In this document: one piece after another, positions 26,713 through 43,110 of the stretch
Position numbering within the stretch: position 1 is the stretch's first letter
How the letters are laid out: each line of letters starts with the position of its first letter
Assembly: GCA_020621405.1 (NCBI GenBank)
Contig: JAHRYN010000005.1
Coordinates: 124,001 to 188,000 of the forward strand
From: Betaproteobacteria bacterium
GTDB lineage: Bacteria > Pseudomonadota > Gammaproteobacteria > Burkholderiales > Rhodocyclaceae
Length of the DNA stretch: 64,000 nucleotides
Direction: 5' to 3'
Notes under the pieces: model-generated
What the model saw: only the letters and a program-made list of their open reading frames with translations
Databases searched by the model: none
Told to the model about the DNA's origin: nothing
Position numbers and translations under genes: made by a program

Positions 26713-27090
26713 ATGGCCGTTAGCAAAGAAGACATCATCGAAGCAATCGCAGCGCTGTCCGTACTGGAACTGTCGCAGCTGATCAAGGATCTGGAAGAAA
26801 AGTTCGGCGTGTCCGCTGCTGCTGCTTCCGTCGCCGTCGCTGCTCCGGCCGCCGCCGCCGCCGCCCCGGTTGAAGAAAAGACCGAATTCACCGTCGTGCT
26901 GCTGGCCGCCGGCGAGAAGAAGGTCGAAGTGATCAAGGTCGTGCGTGCAGTCACCGGCCTGGGCCTGAAGGAAGCCAAGGATCTGGTTGACGGCGCTCCG
27001 AAGCCGGTCAAGGAAGCCATCCCCAAGGCCGATGCAGAAGCACTGAAGAAGCAGCTGGAAGAAGCTGGCGCCAAGGTCGAAGTCAAGTAA
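26713..27090 (+). CDS. rplL: 50S ribosomal protein L7/L12
   Basis: 125 residues: an N-terminal dimerisation domain (1-33), an Ala/Pro-rich hinge ([18 protein letters not shown]-like, about 36-55) and the C-terminal factor-binding domain with [20 protein letters not shown]. It recruits translation GTPases. GGAG lies eight bases before ATG. Confidence 0.98.
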   Translation: MAVSKEDIIEAIAALSVLELSQLIKDLEEKFGVSAAAASVAVAAPAAAAAAPVEEKTEFTVVLLAAGEKKVEVIKVVRAVTGLGLKEAKDLVDGAPKPVKEAIPKADAEALKKQLEEAGAKVEVK

Positions 27091-27397
27091 TACCGATCTG
27101 GTGGGCGGGAGTGCGTGCTTTCGGGCCGCGCTCCCGTTGTTGTTTGGGGATACCAGGAAAGCGCGTGGAATACGTGTTTTCCTTGTCTTCCGAAGCGATC
27201 ACGGAAGACCGTTGCCGGTCGAACGAAAGTCCCGCCTCGGGTGTTCCTGCCCGCGCTTTCGTTGTCAGCCCAGGGGTTGGTAGAGGCCAACCGCCGGTGA
27301 CGTTGTCCTGATCTCATTCCGTGGTGAAGACGGGTTGTGCGCCGGGTGGCGCGCAGTCCTTTTCTCCCCGGCCTCGCACTCTATGCCTGGAGATTTC
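27091..27397 (+). promoter_or_regulatory. rplL-rpoB intergenic attenuator region, no gene
   Basis: The 307 bases contain several hairpins and no credible ORF. A 9-bp stem at 27107-27135 (GGGAGTGCG with CGCGCTCCC) is followed by GTTGTTGTTT and resembles the partial attenuator between rplL and rpoB in E. coli. AACGAAAG/CTTTCGTT (27222-27263) encloses a 26-base segment, and GGTTGG/CCAACC (27275-27292) is a third hairpin. Processing by RNase III is possible but not shown. Confidence 0.55.
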
Positions 27398-31474
<4,077 letters not shown>

Positions 31475-31534
31475 GACTGGGCGCGCGCAAGCGAACCCGC
31501 CTAGCCCCTAGCCACTAGCCCCAAAGGAGTTGCC

Positions 31535-34500
31535 ATGAAAGCATTGCTGGATCTATTCAAGCAGGTCACGCAGGAAGAAGAGTTCGACGCGATCACCATC
31601 GGTCTCGCGTCGCCGGACAAGATCCGGTCCTGGTCGTACGGCGAAGTCAAGAAGCCGGAAACCATCAACTACCGGACCTTCAAGCCGGAGCGCGACGGTC
31701 TTTTCTGCGCCAAGATCTTCGGCCCGGTCAAGGATTACGAGTGCCTGTGCGGCAAGTACAAGCGCCTGAAGCACCGCGGCGTCATCTGCGAAAAGTGCGG
31801 CGTCGAAGTGACGCTGTCCAAGGTGCGCCGCGAGCGCATGGGTCACATCGAGCTGGCCAGCCCGACCGCGCACATCTGGTTCCTGAAGTCGCTGCCGTCG
31901 CGTCTGGGCATGGTGCTCGACATGACGCTGCGCGACATCGAACGCGTGCTGTACTTCGAAGGCTTCGTCGTCGTCGATCCCGGCATGACGCCGCTCGCCC
32001 GCGGCCAGCTGCTGTCGGAAGACGACTACCTGGCCAAGGTCGAGGAGTACGGTGACGACTTCACCGCGTTCATGGGCGCCGAAGGCGTGCGCGGCATGCT
32101 GCGTTCGCTCGACCTGAACCGCGAAGTCGAGAAGCTGCGCGGCGAACTGGAAGCCACCAGTTCCGAAGCGAAGATGAAGAAGATCTCCAAGCGACTGAAG
32201 ATCCTCGAAGGCTTCCAGCATTCGGGCATCAAGCCCGAGTGGATGATTCTCGAAGTGCTGCCGGTGCTGCCGCCGGACCTGCGTCCGCTGGTGCCGCTGG
32301 ACGGCGGCCGCTTCGCGACCTCCGATCTGAACGACCTGTACCGTCGCGTCATCAACCGCAACAACCGCCTGAAGCGCCTGCTCGAACTGAAGGCGCCGGA
32401 AATCATCGTGCGCAACGAAAAGCGCATGCTGCAGGAAGCGGTGGATTCGCTGCTCGACAACGGTCGTCGCGGCAAGGCGATGACCGGCGCCAACAAGCGC
32501 CCGCTGAAGTCGCTGGCAGACATGATCAAGGGCAAGGGCGGTCGTTTCCGTCAGAACCTGCTGGGCAAGCGCGTCGACTACTCGGGCCGTTCGGTCATCG
32601 TGGTGGGTCCGCAGCTCAAGCTGCACCAGTGCGGCCTGCCGAAGAAGATGGCGCTTGAGCTGTTCAAGCCCTTCATCTTCAACAAGCTCGAACTGAACGG
32701 CATGGCGACCACGATCAAGGCCGCCAAGAAGCTGGTCGAGCAGGAAGTGCCGGAAGTGTGGGACATCCTCGAGGAAGTCATCCGCGAGCATCCGGTGATG
32801 CTGAACCGTGCGCCGACGCTGCACCGCCTCGGTATCCAGGCGTTCGAGCCGATGCTGATCGAAGGCAAGGCGATCCAGCTGCACCCGCTGGTCTGCGTGG
32901 CATTCAACGCCGACTTCGACGGTGACCAGATGGCCGTTCACGTGCCGCTGTCGCTGGAAGCGCAGATGGAAGCGCGCACGCTGATGCTGGCGTCGAACAA
33001 CGTGCTGTCGCCGGCCAACGGCGAGCCGATCATCGTGCCGTCGCAGGACATCGTGCTGGGGCTGTACTACGCCACCCGTTCCAAGGTGAACGGCAAGGGC
33101 GAAGGCATGATGTTCTGGAACGTGAACGAGATGCGTCGTGCCTACGACAACGGTTTCGTCGAACTGCATTCCAAGGTGTCGGTGCGCGTCCGTGAAGTCG
33201 AGGTGATCGACGGCGAGAAGCGCGACAAGATCACGCGCTACGAAACCACCGTCGGCCGCGCGATGCTGTCGGAGATCCTGCCGCCGGGCCTGCCGTTCTC
33301 GGTGCTCGACAAGCCGCTGAAGAAGAAGGAAATCTCGAAGCTGGTGAACAACAGCTTCCGCCGCTGCGGCCTGCGCGAAACCGTGATCTTCGCCGACAAG
33401 CTGATGCAGGCCGGTTTCGGCTTGGCCACGCGTGCCGGCATCTCGATCGCGGTGAAGGACATGCTGGTGCCGGATGCCAAGCACACCATCATCGGTGCGG
33501 CCGAAGCGGAAGTGAAGGAAATCGCCCAGCAATACACCTCGGGTCTGGTGACCGACGGCGAGCGTTACAACAAGGTGGTGGACATCTGGGGGCGTGCCGG
33601 TGACCAGGTCGCCAAGGCGATGATGGACCAGCTCGGACAGGAAGACACCCTCGATCGCGACGGCAAGACGGTCAAGCAGGAGTCGTTCAACTCCATTTAC
33701 ATGATGGCCGACTCCGGCGCCCGCGGTTCCGCTGCACAGATCCGTCAGCTGGCCGGTATGCGGGGCCTGATGGCGAAGCCGGACGGCTCGATCATCGAAA
33801 CGCCGATCACGACGAACTTCCGTGAAGGTCTGAACGTTCTGCAGTACTTCATCTCGACGCACGGCGCCCGAAAGGGTCTGGCCGACACCGCGCTGAAGAC
33901 CGCGAACTCGGGTTATCTGACCCGCCGTCTGGTCGATGTGACGCAGGATCTGGTGGTCACCGAGGATGATTGCGGTACCGCCGAAGGCTTCGTGATGAAG
34001 GCCCTGGTCGAAGGTGGTGAGGTCATCGAACCGCTGCGCGAGCGTATTCTTGGACGCACCACGGCGGCTGATGTGGTCAACCCGGAAACCCAGGAAACCG
34101 TCATCTACGCCGGCGAACTGATCGACGAAGACAAGTGCGACCTGATCGACGCGCTCGGTGTCGACGAAGTGAAGGTACGCACACCGCTGACTTGCGAGAC
34201 ACGCTACGGCTTGTGCGCGAAGTGCTACGGACGTGACCTCGGTCGCGGCCAGATCGTGAATGCAGGCGAAGCGGTGGGTGTGATTGCCGCCCAGTCGATC
34301 GGCGAACCGGGCACGCAGCTGACCATGCGTACCTTCCACGTCGGCGGTGCGGCGTCGCGGGCGGCAGCGGCAAGCGGCGTTGAGGCGAAGAGCTCGGGCG
34401 TCATCCGCTTCACGCAGAACATGCGCTATGTCACCAGCGCCAAGAACGAGAAGATCGTCATTGCGCGCAGCGCCGAAGTCATCATCACCGATGATCATGG

Positions 34501-35740
34501 CCGCGAGCGCGAGCGTCACAAGGTGCCGTACGGTGCGACGCTGCAGGTTGACGAGGGGCAGACCATCAAGGCCGGCACCGCGCTGGCCAGCTGGGATCCG
34601 CATACCCGTCCGATCATTACCGAATACTCGGGCATCGTGCGGTTCGAACACGTCGAGGAAGGCGTGACCGTTGCCAAGCAGGTCGATGATGTGACCGGCC
34701 TGACGACGCTGGTGGTCATCGATCCGAAGCGCCGCAGCAGCACGACCAAGGGCCTGCGCCCGCAGGTCAAGCTGCTGACCGAATCCGGCGACGAGGTGAA
34801 GATCGCCGGCACCGATACGCCGGTCTCGATCACCTTCCAGGTGGGTTGCATCATCACCGTGAAGGATGGTCAGGCTGTCAGCGTGGGGGATGTGCTTGCA
34901 CGCATCCCGCAGGAATCGGCGAAGACGCGTGACATTACCGGCGGTCTGCCGCGGGTGGCAGAACTGTTCGAAGCACGTTCGCCGAAGGACGCCGGCCTGC
35001 TGGCCGAAGTCACAGGCACGGTTTCGTTCGGCAAGGACACCAAGGGCAAGCAGCGCCTGGTGATCACCGAACCGGACGGCACGGTGAACGAGTTCCTGAT
35101 CCCGAAGGACAAGCACGTCACGGTGCACGACGGTCAGGTGGTGAACAAGGGCGAAGTGATCGTCGATGGCGCAGTCGAGCCGCACGACATCCTGCGTCTG
35201 AAGGGCGTCGAAGAACTGGCGCGCTACATCATCGACGAAGTGCAGGACGTGTACCGTCTGCAGGGCGTGAAGATCAACGACAAGCACATCGAGGTGATCG
35301 TCCGCCAGATGCTGCGTCGCGTGGTCATCATCGACTCCGGCGATTCGAAGTTCATCCGCGAGGAACAGGTGGAGCGTTCCGAAGTGCTGGACGAGAACGA
35401 TCGCCTGGTGTCGGAGGGCAAGCGTCCGTGCGAATACCAGTACATGTTGCTGGGTATCACGAAGGCGTCGCTGTCTACCGATTCGTTCATCTCGGCCGCG
35501 TCCTTCCAGGAAACGACTCGGGTCCTGACCGAGGCGGCCATCATGGGCAAGCGCGACGAACTGCGTGGCCTGAAGGAGAACGTCATCGTCGGCCGTCTGA
35601 TCCCGGCCGGTACGGGTCTGGCCTACCACCGGACCCGCCGTGCCCAGAGTGGTGGGGACGATGCCGCGGCTGCCGATCGAGTCCTGTTCGGCGATGACCC
35701 GGTGATGGCGGAAGCCGGTACCGGAGAAGCTCAGCAGTAA
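31535..35740 (+). CDS. rpoC: RNA polymerase beta' subunit
   Basis: 1401 residues. The N-terminal zinc ribbon ([20 protein letters not shown]), the catalytic magnesium motif [13 protein letters not shown], and the second zinc site ([16 protein letters not shown]) are all present. AAAGGAG precedes the ATG. The gene closes the rplKAJL-rpoBC block; a hairpin (35758-35781) and a new promoter follow. Confidence 0.99.
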   Translation: MKALLDLFKQVTQEEEFDAITIGLASPDKIRSWSYGEVKKPETINYRTFKPERDGLFCAKIFGPVKDYECLCGKYKRLKHRGVICEKCGVEVTLSKVRRERMGHIELASPTAHIWFLKSLPSRLGMVLDMTLRDIERVLYFEGFVVVDPGMTPLARGQLLSEDDYLAKVEEYGDDFTAFMGAEGVRGMLRSLDLNREVEKLRGELEATSSEAKMKKISKRLKILEGFQHSGIKPEWMILEVLPVLPPDLRPLVPLDGGRFATSDLNDLYRRVINRNNRLKRLLELKAPEIIVRNEKRMLQEAVDSLLDNGRRGKAMTGANKRPLKSLADMIKGKGGRFRQNLLGKRVDYSGRSVIVVGPQLKLHQCGLPKKMALELFKPFIFNKLELNGMATTIKAAKKLVEQEVPEVWDILEEVIREHPVMLNRAPTLHRLGIQAFEPMLIEGKAIQLHPLVCVAFNADFDGDQMAVHVPLSLEAQMEARTLMLASNNVLSPANGEPIIVPSQDIVLGLYYATRSKVNGKGEGMMFWNVNEMRRAYDNGFVELHSKVSVRVREVEVIDGEKRDKITRYETTVGRAMLSEILPPGLPFSVLDKPLKKKEISKLVNNSFRRCGLRETVIFADKLMQAGFGLATRAGISIAVKDMLVPDAKHTIIGAAEAEVKEIAQQYTSGLVTDGERYNKVVDIWGRAGDQVAKAMMDQLGQEDTLDRDGKTVKQESFNSIYMMADSGARGSAAQIRQLAGMRGLMAKPDGSIIETPITTNFREGLNVLQYFISTHGARKGLADTALKTANSGYLTRRLVDVTQDLVVTEDDCGTAEGFVMKALVEGGEVIEPLRERILGRTTAADVVNPETQETVIYAGELIDEDKCDLIDALGVDEVKVRTPLTCETRYGLCAKCYGRDLGRGQIVNAGEAVGVIAAQSIGEPGTQLTMRTFHVGGAASRAAAASGVEAKSSGVIRFTQNMRYVTSAKNEKIVIARSAEVIITDDHGRERERHKVPYGATLQVDEGQTIKAGTALASWDPHTRPIITEYSGIVRFEHVEEGVTVAKQVDDVTGLTTLVVIDPKRRSSTTKGLRPQVKLLTESGDEVKIAGTDTPVSITFQVGCIITVKDGQAVSVGDVLARIPQESAKTRDITGGLPRVAELFEARSPKDAGLLAEVTGTVSFGKDTKGKQRLVITEPDGTVNEFLIPKDKHVTVHDGQVVNKGEVIVDGAVEPHDILRLKGVEELARYIIDEVQDVYRLQGVKINDKHIEVIVRQMLRRVVIIDSGDSKFIREEQVERSEVLDENDRLVSEGKRPCEYQYMLLGITKASLSTDSFISAASFQETTRVLTEAAIMGKRDELRGLKENVIVGRLIPAGTGLAYHRTRRAQSGGDDAAAADRVLFGDDPVMAEAGTGEAQQ

Positions 35741-35757
35741 TAGTCAGGCAGGTCGCT

Positions 35758-35781
35758 CCCCGGCAAGTGCAAATGCCGGGG
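35758..35781 (+). terminator. Weak hairpin after rpoC
   Basis: CCCCGGCA and TGCCGGGG form an 8-bp stem with an eight-base loop, 18 bases after the rpoC stop. It has no T-run and abuts the -35 of the rpsL promoter, so it may only partly terminate. Confidence 0.45.
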
Positions 35782-35783
35782 GG

Positions 35784-35813
35784 TTGACCCGCCTTGTTTA
35801 GTGTGCCTATAAT
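35784..35813 (+). promoter_or_regulatory. Sigma-70 promoter of the rpsL-rpsG-fusA-tuf operon
   Basis: TTGACC (35784-35789) and a perfect TATAAT (35808-35813) are 18 bases apart. A leader of about 100 bases follows before rpsL. Confidence 0.8.
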
Positions 35814-35920
35814 CCGGCCTCTTTGTGGGTCCGCCAACCGTAGCGGGCTCGAGGCGAACGAGTCACGGAGGCGGGCCGACCGTAAAAGGCGTCGCCTCCG
35901 GTCTTTTGGAATCTCGAAAA

Positions 35921-36298
35921 ATGCCAACCATCAATCAGCTTGTACGCAAGCCGCGCACGTCGCCGGTGAGCAAATCCAAGGTGCCGGCTCTGGAAGCCTG
36001 CCCGCAGAAGCGGGGTGTATGCACCCGCGTCTACACGACGACGCCGAAGAAGCCGAACTCGGCTTTGCGTAAGGTTGCCAAGGTGCGCCTGACCAACGGC
36101 TTCGAAGTCATTTCGTACATCGGCGGTGAAGGTCACAACCTTCAGGAGCACTCGGTTGTGCTGATCCGCGGCGGTCGTGTGAAGGATCTTCCGGGTGTGC
36201 GCTATCACATCGTCCGCGGTTCGCTCGATCTGCAGGGTGTGAAGGATCGTAAGCAGTCGCGCTCCAAGTACGGCGCCAAGCGTCCCAAGAAAGCGTAA
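35921..36298 (+). CDS. rpsL: 30S ribosomal protein S12
   Basis: 125 residues from ATG 35921; upstream frame is leader. [19 protein letters not shown] and [16 protein letters not shown] carry the lysines (E. coli K42 and K87, precursor K43/K88) whose change gives streptomycin resistance; both are wild type here. It is the decoding-centre protein. rpsG follows 33 bases later. Confidence 0.98.
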   Translation: MPTINQLVRKPRTSPVSKSKVPALEACPQKRGVCTRVYTTTPKKPNSALRKVAKVRLTNGFEVISYIGGEGHNLQEHSVVLIRGGRVKDLPGVRYHIVRGSLDLQGVKDRKQSRSKYGAKRPKKA

Positions 36299-36331
36299 TC
36301 AAGCGTAATCGCAAGAGGTTGAGGGTTAAAC

Positions 36332-36802
36332 ATGCCACGTCGTCGCGAAGTACCCAAGCGGGACATTCTGCCGGATCCGAAATTCGGTAGTGTCGAGCTT
36401 TCCAAGTTTGTAAATGTGCTGATGTCCGCCGGTAAGAAGTCGGTGGCTGAGCGCATCGTTTATGGTGCATTCGAGCAGATCAAGACCAAGAGCGGCAAGG
36501 ATCCGCTTGAGGTGTTCGGTCTCGCCATCAACAACGTGAAGCCGGTGGTTGAAGTCAAGAGCCGTCGCGTTGGCGGTGCCAACTACCAGGTTCCGGTTGA
36601 AGTGCGTCCGTCCCGCCGCATGGCGCTGTCGATGCGCTGGCTGCGCGAGGCTGCGCGCAAGCGTTCCGAGAAGTCGATGGGCCTGCGTCTGGCTGCCGAG
36701 TTGCTTGAGGCGTCCGAAGGTCGTGGCGCAGCGATGAAGAAGCGCGATGAAGTGCACCGGATGGCGGATGCCAACAAGGCGTTCTCGCACTTCCGTTTCT
36801 GA
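36332..36802 (+). CDS. rpsG: 30S ribosomal protein S7
   Basis: 156 residues, beginning [19 protein letters not shown] and ending [13 protein letters not shown]. It binds the 3' major domain of 16S rRNA and, in E. coli, regulates this operon's translation. AAGAGG lies upstream in the short gap from rpsL. Confidence 0.98.
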   Translation: MPRRREVPKRDILPDPKFGSVELSKFVNVLMSAGKKSVAERIVYGAFEQIKTKSGKDPLEVFGLAINNVKPVVEVKSRRVGGANYQVPVEVRPSRRMALSMRWLREAARKRSEKSMGLRLAAELLEASEGRGAAMKKRDEVHRMADANKAFSHFRF

Positions 36803-36864
36803 TCAATCTCGCTTAACCGAACGGCCGCCACTTGTGGCGGCCTCTTGTTTCAAAGGACAGTATC

Positions 36865-38958
36865 GTGGCACGCAAGACACCGATCGAGCGCTACCGGAAT
36901 ATCGGTATTTCAGCTCACATCGACGCCGGCAAGACGACGACGACCGAGCGCATTCTTTTCTACACCGGCGTCAATCACAAGCTTGGCGAGGTGCACGATG
37001 GCGCCGCCACGACTGACTGGATGGAGCAGGAGCAGGAGCGCGGCATCACGATTACCTCCGCTGCCGTGACGACGTTCTGGAAGGGTATGGGCGGTGATTA
37101 TCCCGAGCACCGCATCAACATCATCGATACGCCGGGGCACGTGGACTTCACGATTGAAGTCGAGCGTTCGATGCGTGTGCTCGATGGTGCTTGCATGGTG
37201 TATTGCGCCGTGGGTGGTGTGCAGCCGCAGTCGGAAACCGTGTGGCGTCAGGCCAACAAGTACGGTGTTCCGCGCCTTGCCTTCGTGAACAAGATGGACC
37301 GTACCGGCGCCAATTTCTTCAAGGTCTATGACCAGTTGAAGACGCGCCTTCACGCCAATCCGGTGCCCGTCGTGGTGCCGATCGGTGCGGAAGAGAACTT
37401 CAAGGGTGTGGTCGACCTCATCAAGATGAAGGCCATTCTCTGGGACGAGGCGTCCCAGGGTATCAAGTTCTCGTACGAAGACATCCCGGCCGAACTTGCT
37501 GATACCTGCAGCGAGTGGCGCGAAAAGATGGTCGAGGCGGCAGCGGAATCCAGCGAGGAGCTGATGAACCGCTACCTCGAAAACGGCGATCTGGACGAGA
37601 AAGACGTTGTTCTCGGTCTGCGCAACCGCACCATCGCTGGTGAAATCCAGCCGATGCTTTGCGGTACCGCGTTCAAGAACAAGGGTGTGCAGCGCATGCT
37701 GGACGCCGTCATCGACTTCCTTCCGTCGCCGGTTGATATTCCGCCGGTCAAGGGTCTGGACGAAGATGACAACACCGTCGAGCGTCGTGCGGCAGATGAC
37801 GAGAAGTTCTCGGCGCTCGCATTCAAGCTCATGTCGGACAAGTACGTCGGTCAGCTGACCTTCATTCGCGTGTATTCCGGTGTGCTGAAGTCGGGCGATA
37901 CGGTGTACAACCCGATCAAAGGCAAGAAGGACCGCATCGGTCGCCTGGTGCAGATGCACGCCAACGACCGTCAGGAAATCGAAGAAGTCCGCGCCGGCGA
38001 CATCGCTGCTGCCATCGGTCTTTCGTCAGTGACGACCGGTGAGACCCTGTGCGATCCGGATCACGAAGTGACGCTTGAGCGCATGGAATTCCCGGAGCCG
38101 GTGATTCACGTCGCAGTCGAGCCGAAGACCAAGGGTGACCAGGAAAAGATGGGTCTGGCGCTGGGTCGTCTGGCTCAGGAAGATCCGTCGTTCCGTGTCC
38201 GTACCGACGAAGAATCCGGTCAGACCGTGATTTCGGGTATGGGCGAGCTGCACCTCGAAATCATCGTCGATCGCATGAAGCGTGAATTCGGTGTCGAGGC
38301 AAATGTCGGCGCGCCGCAGGTTGCGTATCGTGAAGCAGTGCGCAAGGCGGTCGAACAGGAAGGCAAGTTCGTCAAGCAATCCGGTGGTCGCGGTCAGTAC
38401 GGTCATGTCTGGATCAAGCTTGAGCCGAACGAAGCCGGCAAGGGTTACCAGTTCGTCGATGCGATCAAGGGCGGTACAGTGCCGCGCGAATTCATCCCCG
38501 CGGTGGACAAGGGGCTTCAGGAGACGCTACCGAACGGCGTTCTGGCCGGCTTCCCGGTGGTCGATGTGAAGGTCACGCTGTTCGACGGTTCCTACCACGA
38601 CGTCGATTCGAACGAAAACGCATTCAAGATGGCTGCGTCGATGGCCTTCAAGGATGCAATGCGCAAGGCCAATCCGGTGCTGCTTGAGCCGATGATGGCG
38701 GTCGAGGTGGAAACGCCGGAAGACTACATGGGCAATGTCATGGGTGACCTGTCGGGTCGCCGCGGCATCGTCCAGGGCATGGAAGACCTGCCGGGCGGCA
38801 TCAAGGCCATCAAGGCTGAAGTGCCGCTGGCCGCCATGTTCGGTTACTCGACCACGCTGCGCTCGCTGAGCCAGGGTCGCGCGACCTACTCGATGGAATT
38901 CAAGCATTACGCCGAAGCGCCCAAGAACGTCGCTGACGCCATCATCAACAAGAAGTGA
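36865..38958 (+). CDS. fusA: Elongation factor G
   Basis: 697 residues. The GTG at 36865 is preceded by AAAGGA and starts the conserved [20 protein letters not shown]; a longer frame reaches into the leader. The GTPase motifs [22 protein letters not shown] and NKMDR and the domain IV segment GRGQYGHVW are intact. It drives translocation. The second tuf begins 26 bases after the stop. Confidence 0.98.
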   Translation: MARKTPIERYRNIGISAHIDAGKTTTTERILFYTGVNHKLGEVHDGAATTDWMEQEQERGITITSAAVTTFWKGMGGDYPEHRINIIDTPGHVDFTIEVERSMRVLDGACMVYCAVGGVQPQSETVWRQANKYGVPRLAFVNKMDRTGANFFKVYDQLKTRLHANPVPVVVPIGAEENFKGVVDLIKMKAILWDEASQGIKFSYEDIPAELADTCSEWREKMVEAAAESSEELMNRYLENGDLDEKDVVLGLRNRTIAGEIQPMLCGTAFKNKGVQRMLDAVIDFLPSPVDIPPVKGLDEDDNTVERRAADDEKFSALAFKLMSDKYVGQLTFIRVYSGVLKSGDTVYNPIKGKKDRIGRLVQMHANDRQEIEEVRAGDIAAAIGLSSVTTGETLCDPDHEVTLERMEFPEPVIHVAVEPKTKGDQEKMGLALGRLAQEDPSFRVRTDEESGQTVISGMGELHLEIIVDRMKREFGVEANVGAPQVAYREAVRKAVEQEGKFVKQSGGRGQYGHVWIKLEPNEAGKGYQFVDAIKGGTVPREFIPAVDKGLQETLPNGVLAGFPVVDVKVTLFDGSYHDVDSNENAFKMAASMAFKDAMRKANPVLLEPMMAVEVETPEDYMGNVMGDLSGRRGIVQGMEDLPGGIKAIKAEVPLAAMFGYSTTLRSLSQGRATYSMEFKHYAEAPKNVADAIINKK

Positions 38959-38982
38959 GTATTTTAGGATTTAGGGGTTAGG

Positions 38983-40175
38983 AAATGGCAAAGGGAAAGT
39001 TTGAGCGCACCAAGCCGCACGTGAACGTGGGGACGATTGGTCACGTGGATCATGGCAAGACGACGCTGACGGCGGCGATCACGACGATCCTGTCGAAGAA
39101 GTTCGGCGGTGAAGCGAAGGCGTACGATCAGATTGACGCGGCGCCGGAAGAGAAGGCGCGCGGCATCACGATCAACACCGCGCACGTTGAGTACGAAACG
39201 GCGGCGCGCCACTACGCGCACGTTGACTGCCCGGGTCACGCCGACTACGTGAAGAACATGATCACGGGTGCAGCGCAGATGGACGGCGCGATCCTGGTGT
39301 GCTCGGCCGCTGACGGCCCGATGCCGCAGACGCGCGAACACATCCTGCTGGCCCGCCAGGTCGGCGTGCCGTACATCGTGGTGTTCCTGAACAAGTGCGA
39401 CATGGTCGACGACGCCGAGCTGCTCGAGCTGGTCGAAATGGAAGTGCGCGAACTGCTGAGCAAGTACGACTTCCCGGGCGACGATATCCCCATCATCCAG
39501 GGTTCGGCGCTGAAGGCGCTGGAAGGCGACCAGAGCGAAATCGGCGAAGCGTCGATCTTCCGCCTGGCCGACGCACTGGACAGCTACATCCCGACGCCGG
39601 AGCGTGCGATCGACGGCGCGTTCCTGATGCCGATCGAAGACGTGTTCTCGATCTCGGGTCGCGGCACGGTGGTGACGGGTCGTATCGAACGCGGCATCGT
39701 GAAGGTCGGCGAAGAAATCGAAATCGTCGGCATCAAGGACACGGTCAAGACGACGTGTACCGGCGTTGAAATGTTCCGCAAGCTGCTGGACCAGGGTCAG
39801 GCAGGCGACAACGTTGGCGTGCTGCTGCGCGGCACCAAGCGTGAAGACGTGGAGCGTGGTCAGGTTCTGGCCAAGCCGGGTTCGATCAAGCCGCACACGC
39901 ACTTCACGGCCGAGATCTACGTGCTGTCGAAGGACGAAGGCGGTCGTCACACGCCGTTCTTCAACGGCTATCGTCCGCAGTTCTACTTCCGGACGACGGA
40001 CGTTACGGGCTCGATCGATCTGCCGGAAGGTACGGAGATGGTGATGCCGGGCGACAACGTATCGATCACGGTCAAGCTGATTGCGCCGATCGCGATGGAA
40101 GAAGGTCTGCGCTTTGCGATCCGCGAAGGCGGTCGTACGGTCGGTGCCGGTGTGGTTGCCAAGATCATCGCTTAA
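38983..40175 (+). repeat. Copy 2 of the 1193-bp tuf repeat
   Basis: Identical to the copy at 22303-23495 as far as line-by-line reading shows, with sharp ends two bases before ATG and at the stop codon. Confidence 0.95.
38985..40175 (+). CDS. tuf: Elongation factor Tu (copy 2)
   Basis: 396 residues, same protein as copy 1, in the tufA-type position after fusA. TTAGGAA precedes the ATG. The 3' end of this copy doubles as the -35 element of the S10 operon promoter (TTGCCA at 40156-40161), which copy 1 also contains but without a following -10. Confidence 0.99.
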   Translation: MAKGKFERTKPHVNVGTIGHVDHGKTTLTAAITTILSKKFGGEAKAYDQIDAAPEEKARGITINTAHVEYETAARHYAHVDCPGHADYVKNMITGAAQMDGAILVCSAADGPMPQTREHILLARQVGVPYIVVFLNKCDMVDDAELLELVEMEVRELLSKYDFPGDDIPIIQGSALKALEGDQSEIGEASIFRLADALDSYIPTPERAIDGAFLMPIEDVFSISGRGTVVTGRIERGIVKVGEEIEIVGIKDTVKTTCTGVEMFRKLLDQGQAGDNVGVLLRGTKREDVERGQVLAKPGSIKPHTHFTAEIYVLSKDEGGRHTPFFNGYRPQFYFRTTDVTGSIDLPEGTEMVMPGDNVSITVKLIAPIAMEEGLRFAIREGGRTVGAGVVAKIIA

Positions 40176-40185
40176 TTAGTACAAT
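40156..40185 (+). promoter_or_regulatory. Sigma-70 promoter of the S10 operon
   Basis: TTGCCA (40156-40161), inside the last codons of tuf, and TACAAT (40180-40185), just after its stop, are 18 bases apart. A leader of about 60 bases with a hairpin precedes rpsJ. Confidence 0.65.
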
Positions 40186-40198
40186 CGACAGCTTTTGT

Positions 40199-40222
40199 GC
40201 CGGGCGGCGTCAGTCGCCCGGC
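40199..40222 (+). terminator. Hairpin in the S10 leader
   Basis: GCCGGGCG (40199-40206) and CGCCCGGC (40215-40222) pair perfectly with an eight-base loop, followed by TTTGCTCTTTC. It may terminate tuf transcripts or attenuate the S10 operon; E. coli uses L4-controlled attenuation in the same leader. Confidence 0.5.
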
Positions 40223-40251
40223 TTTGCTCTTTCGCTCTTTGGGAAATTTCA

Positions 40252-40563
40252 ATGCAAAGCCAGAAGATCCGTATCCGTCTCAAGGCCTTCGACTATCGCC
40301 TGATCGATCAGTCCGCTCTTGAGATCGTTGATACCGCCAAGCGCACCGGCGCTGTCGTCCGCGGTCCCGTTCCGCTGCCGACCCGCATCGAACGCTTTAA
40401 CGTGCTGCGTTCGCCGCACGTGAACAAGACTTCGCGCGACCAGTTCGAAATTCGCACCCACGTTCGCCTGATGGACATCATCGATCCGACCGACAAGACT
40501 GTCGATGCATTGATGAAGCTCGATCTGCCTGCTGGTGTGGATGTCGAAATCAAGCTTCAGTAA
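40252..40563 (+). CDS. rpsJ: 30S ribosomal protein S10
   Basis: 103 residues from ATG 40252, starting [19 protein letters not shown]. The [18 protein letters not shown] loop contacts 16S rRNA; the same protein (NusE) works with NusB in antitermination. First gene of the S10 operon. Confidence 0.98.
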   Translation: MQSQKIRIRLKAFDYRLIDQSALEIVDTAKRTGAVVRGPVPLPTRIERFNVLRSPHVNKTSRDQFEIRTHVRLMDIIDPTDKTVDALMKLDLPAGVDVEIKLQ

Positions 40564-40674
40564 GCAGCAAACCGTCTTTTTCCGGCGTTCTTTTTGCCGG
40601 GTAAGGGTCGTCGGAGGTTCCGGCGGCAGTTGAAACGAATCCTGGTCAATCGCAACCGGGATGAGGAGAAAAAC

Positions 40675-41316
40675 ATGACTCTAGGCCTTGTGGGGCGCAA
40701 AGTCGGCATGACGCGCATATTTACCGATGACGGACAAACCGTCCCGGTAACGGTCGTCGATGTGTCGAACAACCGCGTTACCCAGATCAAGACAGCAGAA
40801 ACCGATGGCTACGCCTCGGTGCAGGTCGCTTTCGGCAAGCGTCGCGCAACCCGCGTGAATAAAGCCGCCGCAGGTCATTTTGCCAAGGCTGGTGTCGAAG
40901 CCGGTCAGGTGCTGCGCGAATTCCGTGTTGAGGCGGAACAGCTTGCACAATTCAAGCCGGGCGACACCATCAGCCCCGCTTCCGTGTTCGCTGTCGGGCA
41001 GAAGGTTGATGTGACCGGCACCACGATCGGCAAGGGTTTTGCCGGTGCCATCAAGCGTCACCACTTCTCGTCGAACCGCGCTTCGCACGGTAACTCGGTC
41101 TCGCACAACTCTGCAGGTTCGATCGGTATGGCGCAGGATCCGGGTCGCGTGTTTCCGGGCAAGCGCATGGCCGGTCATCTGGGTGACGTCAAGCGTACCC
41201 AGCAGGGCCTCGAAGTCGTGCGTATTGACGAAGCCCGTCAGCTGCTGCTCATCAAGGGTGCTGTTCCGGGTTCCAAGGGCGGGGACGTGATCGTCCTGCC
41301 GGCGGTCAAGGGCTGA
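40675..41316 (+). CDS. rplC: 50S ribosomal protein L3
   Basis: 213 residues from ATG 40675 (GAGGAG upstream). [15 protein letters not shown] and the peptidyl-transferase loop region [16 protein letters not shown], then [16 protein letters not shown] and [10 protein letters not shown] are diagnostic. The 111 bases between rpsJ and this start contain only a short leader. Confidence 0.98.
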   Translation: MTLGLVGRKVGMTRIFTDDGQTVPVTVVDVSNNRVTQIKTAETDGYASVQVAFGKRRATRVNKAAAGHFAKAGVEAGQVLREFRVEAEQLAQFKPGDTISPASVFAVGQKVDVTGTTIGKGFAGAIKRHHFSSNRASHGNSVSHNSAGSIGMAQDPGRVFPGKRMAGHLGDVKRTQQGLEVVRIDEARQLLLIKGAVPGSKGGDVIVLPAVKG

Positions 41317-41326
41317 GGAGAGCGCA

Positions 41327-41950
41327 ATGGCTGAATTGAAAGTTCTGAATGATGCAGGCCAGCAAGCGTCGACGGTGCAGGCACCGGATGCGCTGTTCGC
41401 CCGCGAATACAACGAAGCGCTCGTGCATCAGCTGGTGGTGGCCTATCAGGCCAACGCCCGCCAGGGCACGCGTGCCCAGAAGGACCGTACGCTGGTCAAG
41501 CACACCACGCGCAAGCCGTGGCGCCAGAAGGGTACTGGCCGTGCTCGCGCCGGTATGTCTTCGAGCCCGCTGTGGCGTGGCGGTGGCCGCATTTTCCCGA
41601 ATTCGCCGGATGAGAACTTCTCCCAGAAGGTGAACCGCAAGATGTATCGCGCCGGTATCGCCGCGATCCTGTCGCAACTTGCCCGCGAAGACCGCGTGGC
41701 GGTTGTCGAGAGCTTCAGCATCGAAGCGCCGAAAACCAAGCTGCTGTCGAGCAAGCTCAAGGGTATGGGCCTTGACTCGGTGCTGGTGATCACCGATGAG
41801 CTGGACGAAAACCTGTTCCTGTCGTCGCGCAATCTGCACAACGTGCTTGTGCTCGAAGCGCACGAAACGGATCCGGTGTCGCTCATCCGCTTCGGCAAGG
41901 TGCTGATCACGCGCAACGCGATGAGCAAATTCGAGGAGATGTGGGCATGA
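41327..41950 (+). CDS. rplD: 50S ribosomal protein L4
   Basis: 207 residues with the tunnel loop [20 protein letters not shown] and the globular [20 protein letters not shown]-type end. In gammaproteobacteria it also represses the S10 operon. Ends in ATGA overlap with rplW. Confidence 0.97.
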   Translation: MAELKVLNDAGQQASTVQAPDALFAREYNEALVHQLVVAYQANARQGTRAQKDRTLVKHTTRKPWRQKGTGRARAGMSSSPLWRGGGRIFPNSPDENFSQKVNRKMYRAGIAAILSQLAREDRVAVVESFSIEAPKTKLLSSKLKGMGLDSVLVITDELDENLFLSSRNLHNVLVLEAHETDPVSLIRFGKVLITRNAMSKFEEMWA

Positions 41951-42273
41951 GCAACTTTTCGCAGGAAAGGCTGATGCAGGTTCTGCTTGCTCCGCAGATT
42001 TCCGAGAAGGCGACCTTTATCGCCGACCGCAATAATCAGGTTGTGTTCCGTGTCGCATCCGATGCGACCAAGCCCGAAATCAAGGCTGCTGTCGAATTGC
42101 TGTTCAGCAAGGGCGACAACAAGATCGAGGTCCTGTCGGTGCAGGTGCTGAACGTCAAGGGCAAGGTCAAGCGTTTCGGCCGCAGTCTGGGCCGTCGCAG
42201 TGACTGGAAGAAGGCCTTTGTGTGCATCAAGCCGGGTCAGGACATCCAGTTTGCTGAAGGAGGGGCTGTCTAA
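41947..42273 (+). CDS. rplW: 50S ribosomal protein L23
   Basis: 108 residues from ATG 41947. [20 protein letters not shown] and [20 protein letters not shown] are typical. It lies at the tunnel exit and binds trigger factor and SRP. The TAATG at its end couples it to rplB. Confidence 0.97.
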   Translation: MSNFSQERLMQVLLAPQISEKATFIADRNNQVVFRVASDATKPEIKAAVELLFSKGDNKIEVLSVQVLNVKGKVKRFGRSLGRRSDWKKAFVCIKPGQDIQFAEGGAV

Positions 42274-43100
42274 TGGCACTCGTCAAAGTCAAGCCGACTT
42301 CGGCTGGCCGTCGTGCCGTCGTCAAGGTCGTCAACGCGAGCCTGTACAAGGGTCGTCCGCTGGACTCCCTTACGGAGAGTCAGACCAAGACCGCCGGCCG
42401 CAATAACCACGGTCACATCACGACCCGTCACAAGGGTGGTGGTCATCGTCAGCAATACCGCGTCATCGATTTCCGCCGCAATAAGGACGGAATCGCTGCG
42501 AAGGTCGAGCGCATCGAATATGACCCGAACCGTTCCGCGCATATCGCGCTGCTGTGCTATGCCGACGGCGAGCGCCGTTACATCATTGCGCCGAAGGGCC
42601 TGGTGGTCGGGCAGCAGGTGATCAGTGGTTCGGAGGCGCCGATCAAGGCTGGCAACACACTGCCGCTGCGTAACATCCCGGTCGGTTCCACGGTGCATTG
42701 CATCGAACTGATGCCTGGCAAGGGGGCGCAGATCGCCCGTGCTGCCGGTACTTCGGTGCAGCTGCTGGCGCGCGAAGGCACGTATGCCCAACTGCGTCTG
42801 CGCTCCGGTGAAATCCGCCGCGTGCACGTCGAATGCCGCGCCACCATTGGTGAAGTCGGCAACGAAGAGAACAACCTGCGCAAGCTTGGCAAGGCGGGTG
42901 CAACCCGCTGGCGCGGCGTGCGTCCGACGGTTCGTGGTACCGCCATGAACCCGATCGACCACCCGCACGGTGGTGGTGAAGGCCGCACCGGCGAAGGCCG
43001 CGTGCCGGTCAGTCCGTGGGGTCAGCCGACGAAGGGCTACCGCACCCGCAGCAACAAGCGCACGAGCAACATGATCGTGCAGCGCCGTTACAAGCGATAA
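42273..43100 (+). CDS. rplB: 50S ribosomal protein L2
   Basis: 275 residues with [20 protein letters not shown] at the N-terminus and the peptidyl-transferase-associated [18 protein letters not shown] near the C-terminus, including the conserved histidine. One of the most conserved proteins of the large subunit. Confidence 0.98.
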   Translation: MALVKVKPTSAGRRAVVKVVNASLYKGRPLDSLTESQTKTAGRNNHGHITTRHKGGGHRQQYRVIDFRRNKDGIAAKVERIEYDPNRSAHIALLCYADGERRYIIAPKGLVVGQQVISGSEAPIKAGNTLPLRNIPVGSTVHCIELMPGKGAQIARAAGTSVQLLAREGTYAQLRLRSGEIRRVHVECRATIGEVGNEENNLRKLGKAGATRWRGVRPTVRGTAMNPIDHPHGGGEGRTGEGRVPVSPWGQPTKGYRTRSNKRTSNMIVQRRYKR

Positions 43101-43110
43101 GAGGTAGGCA

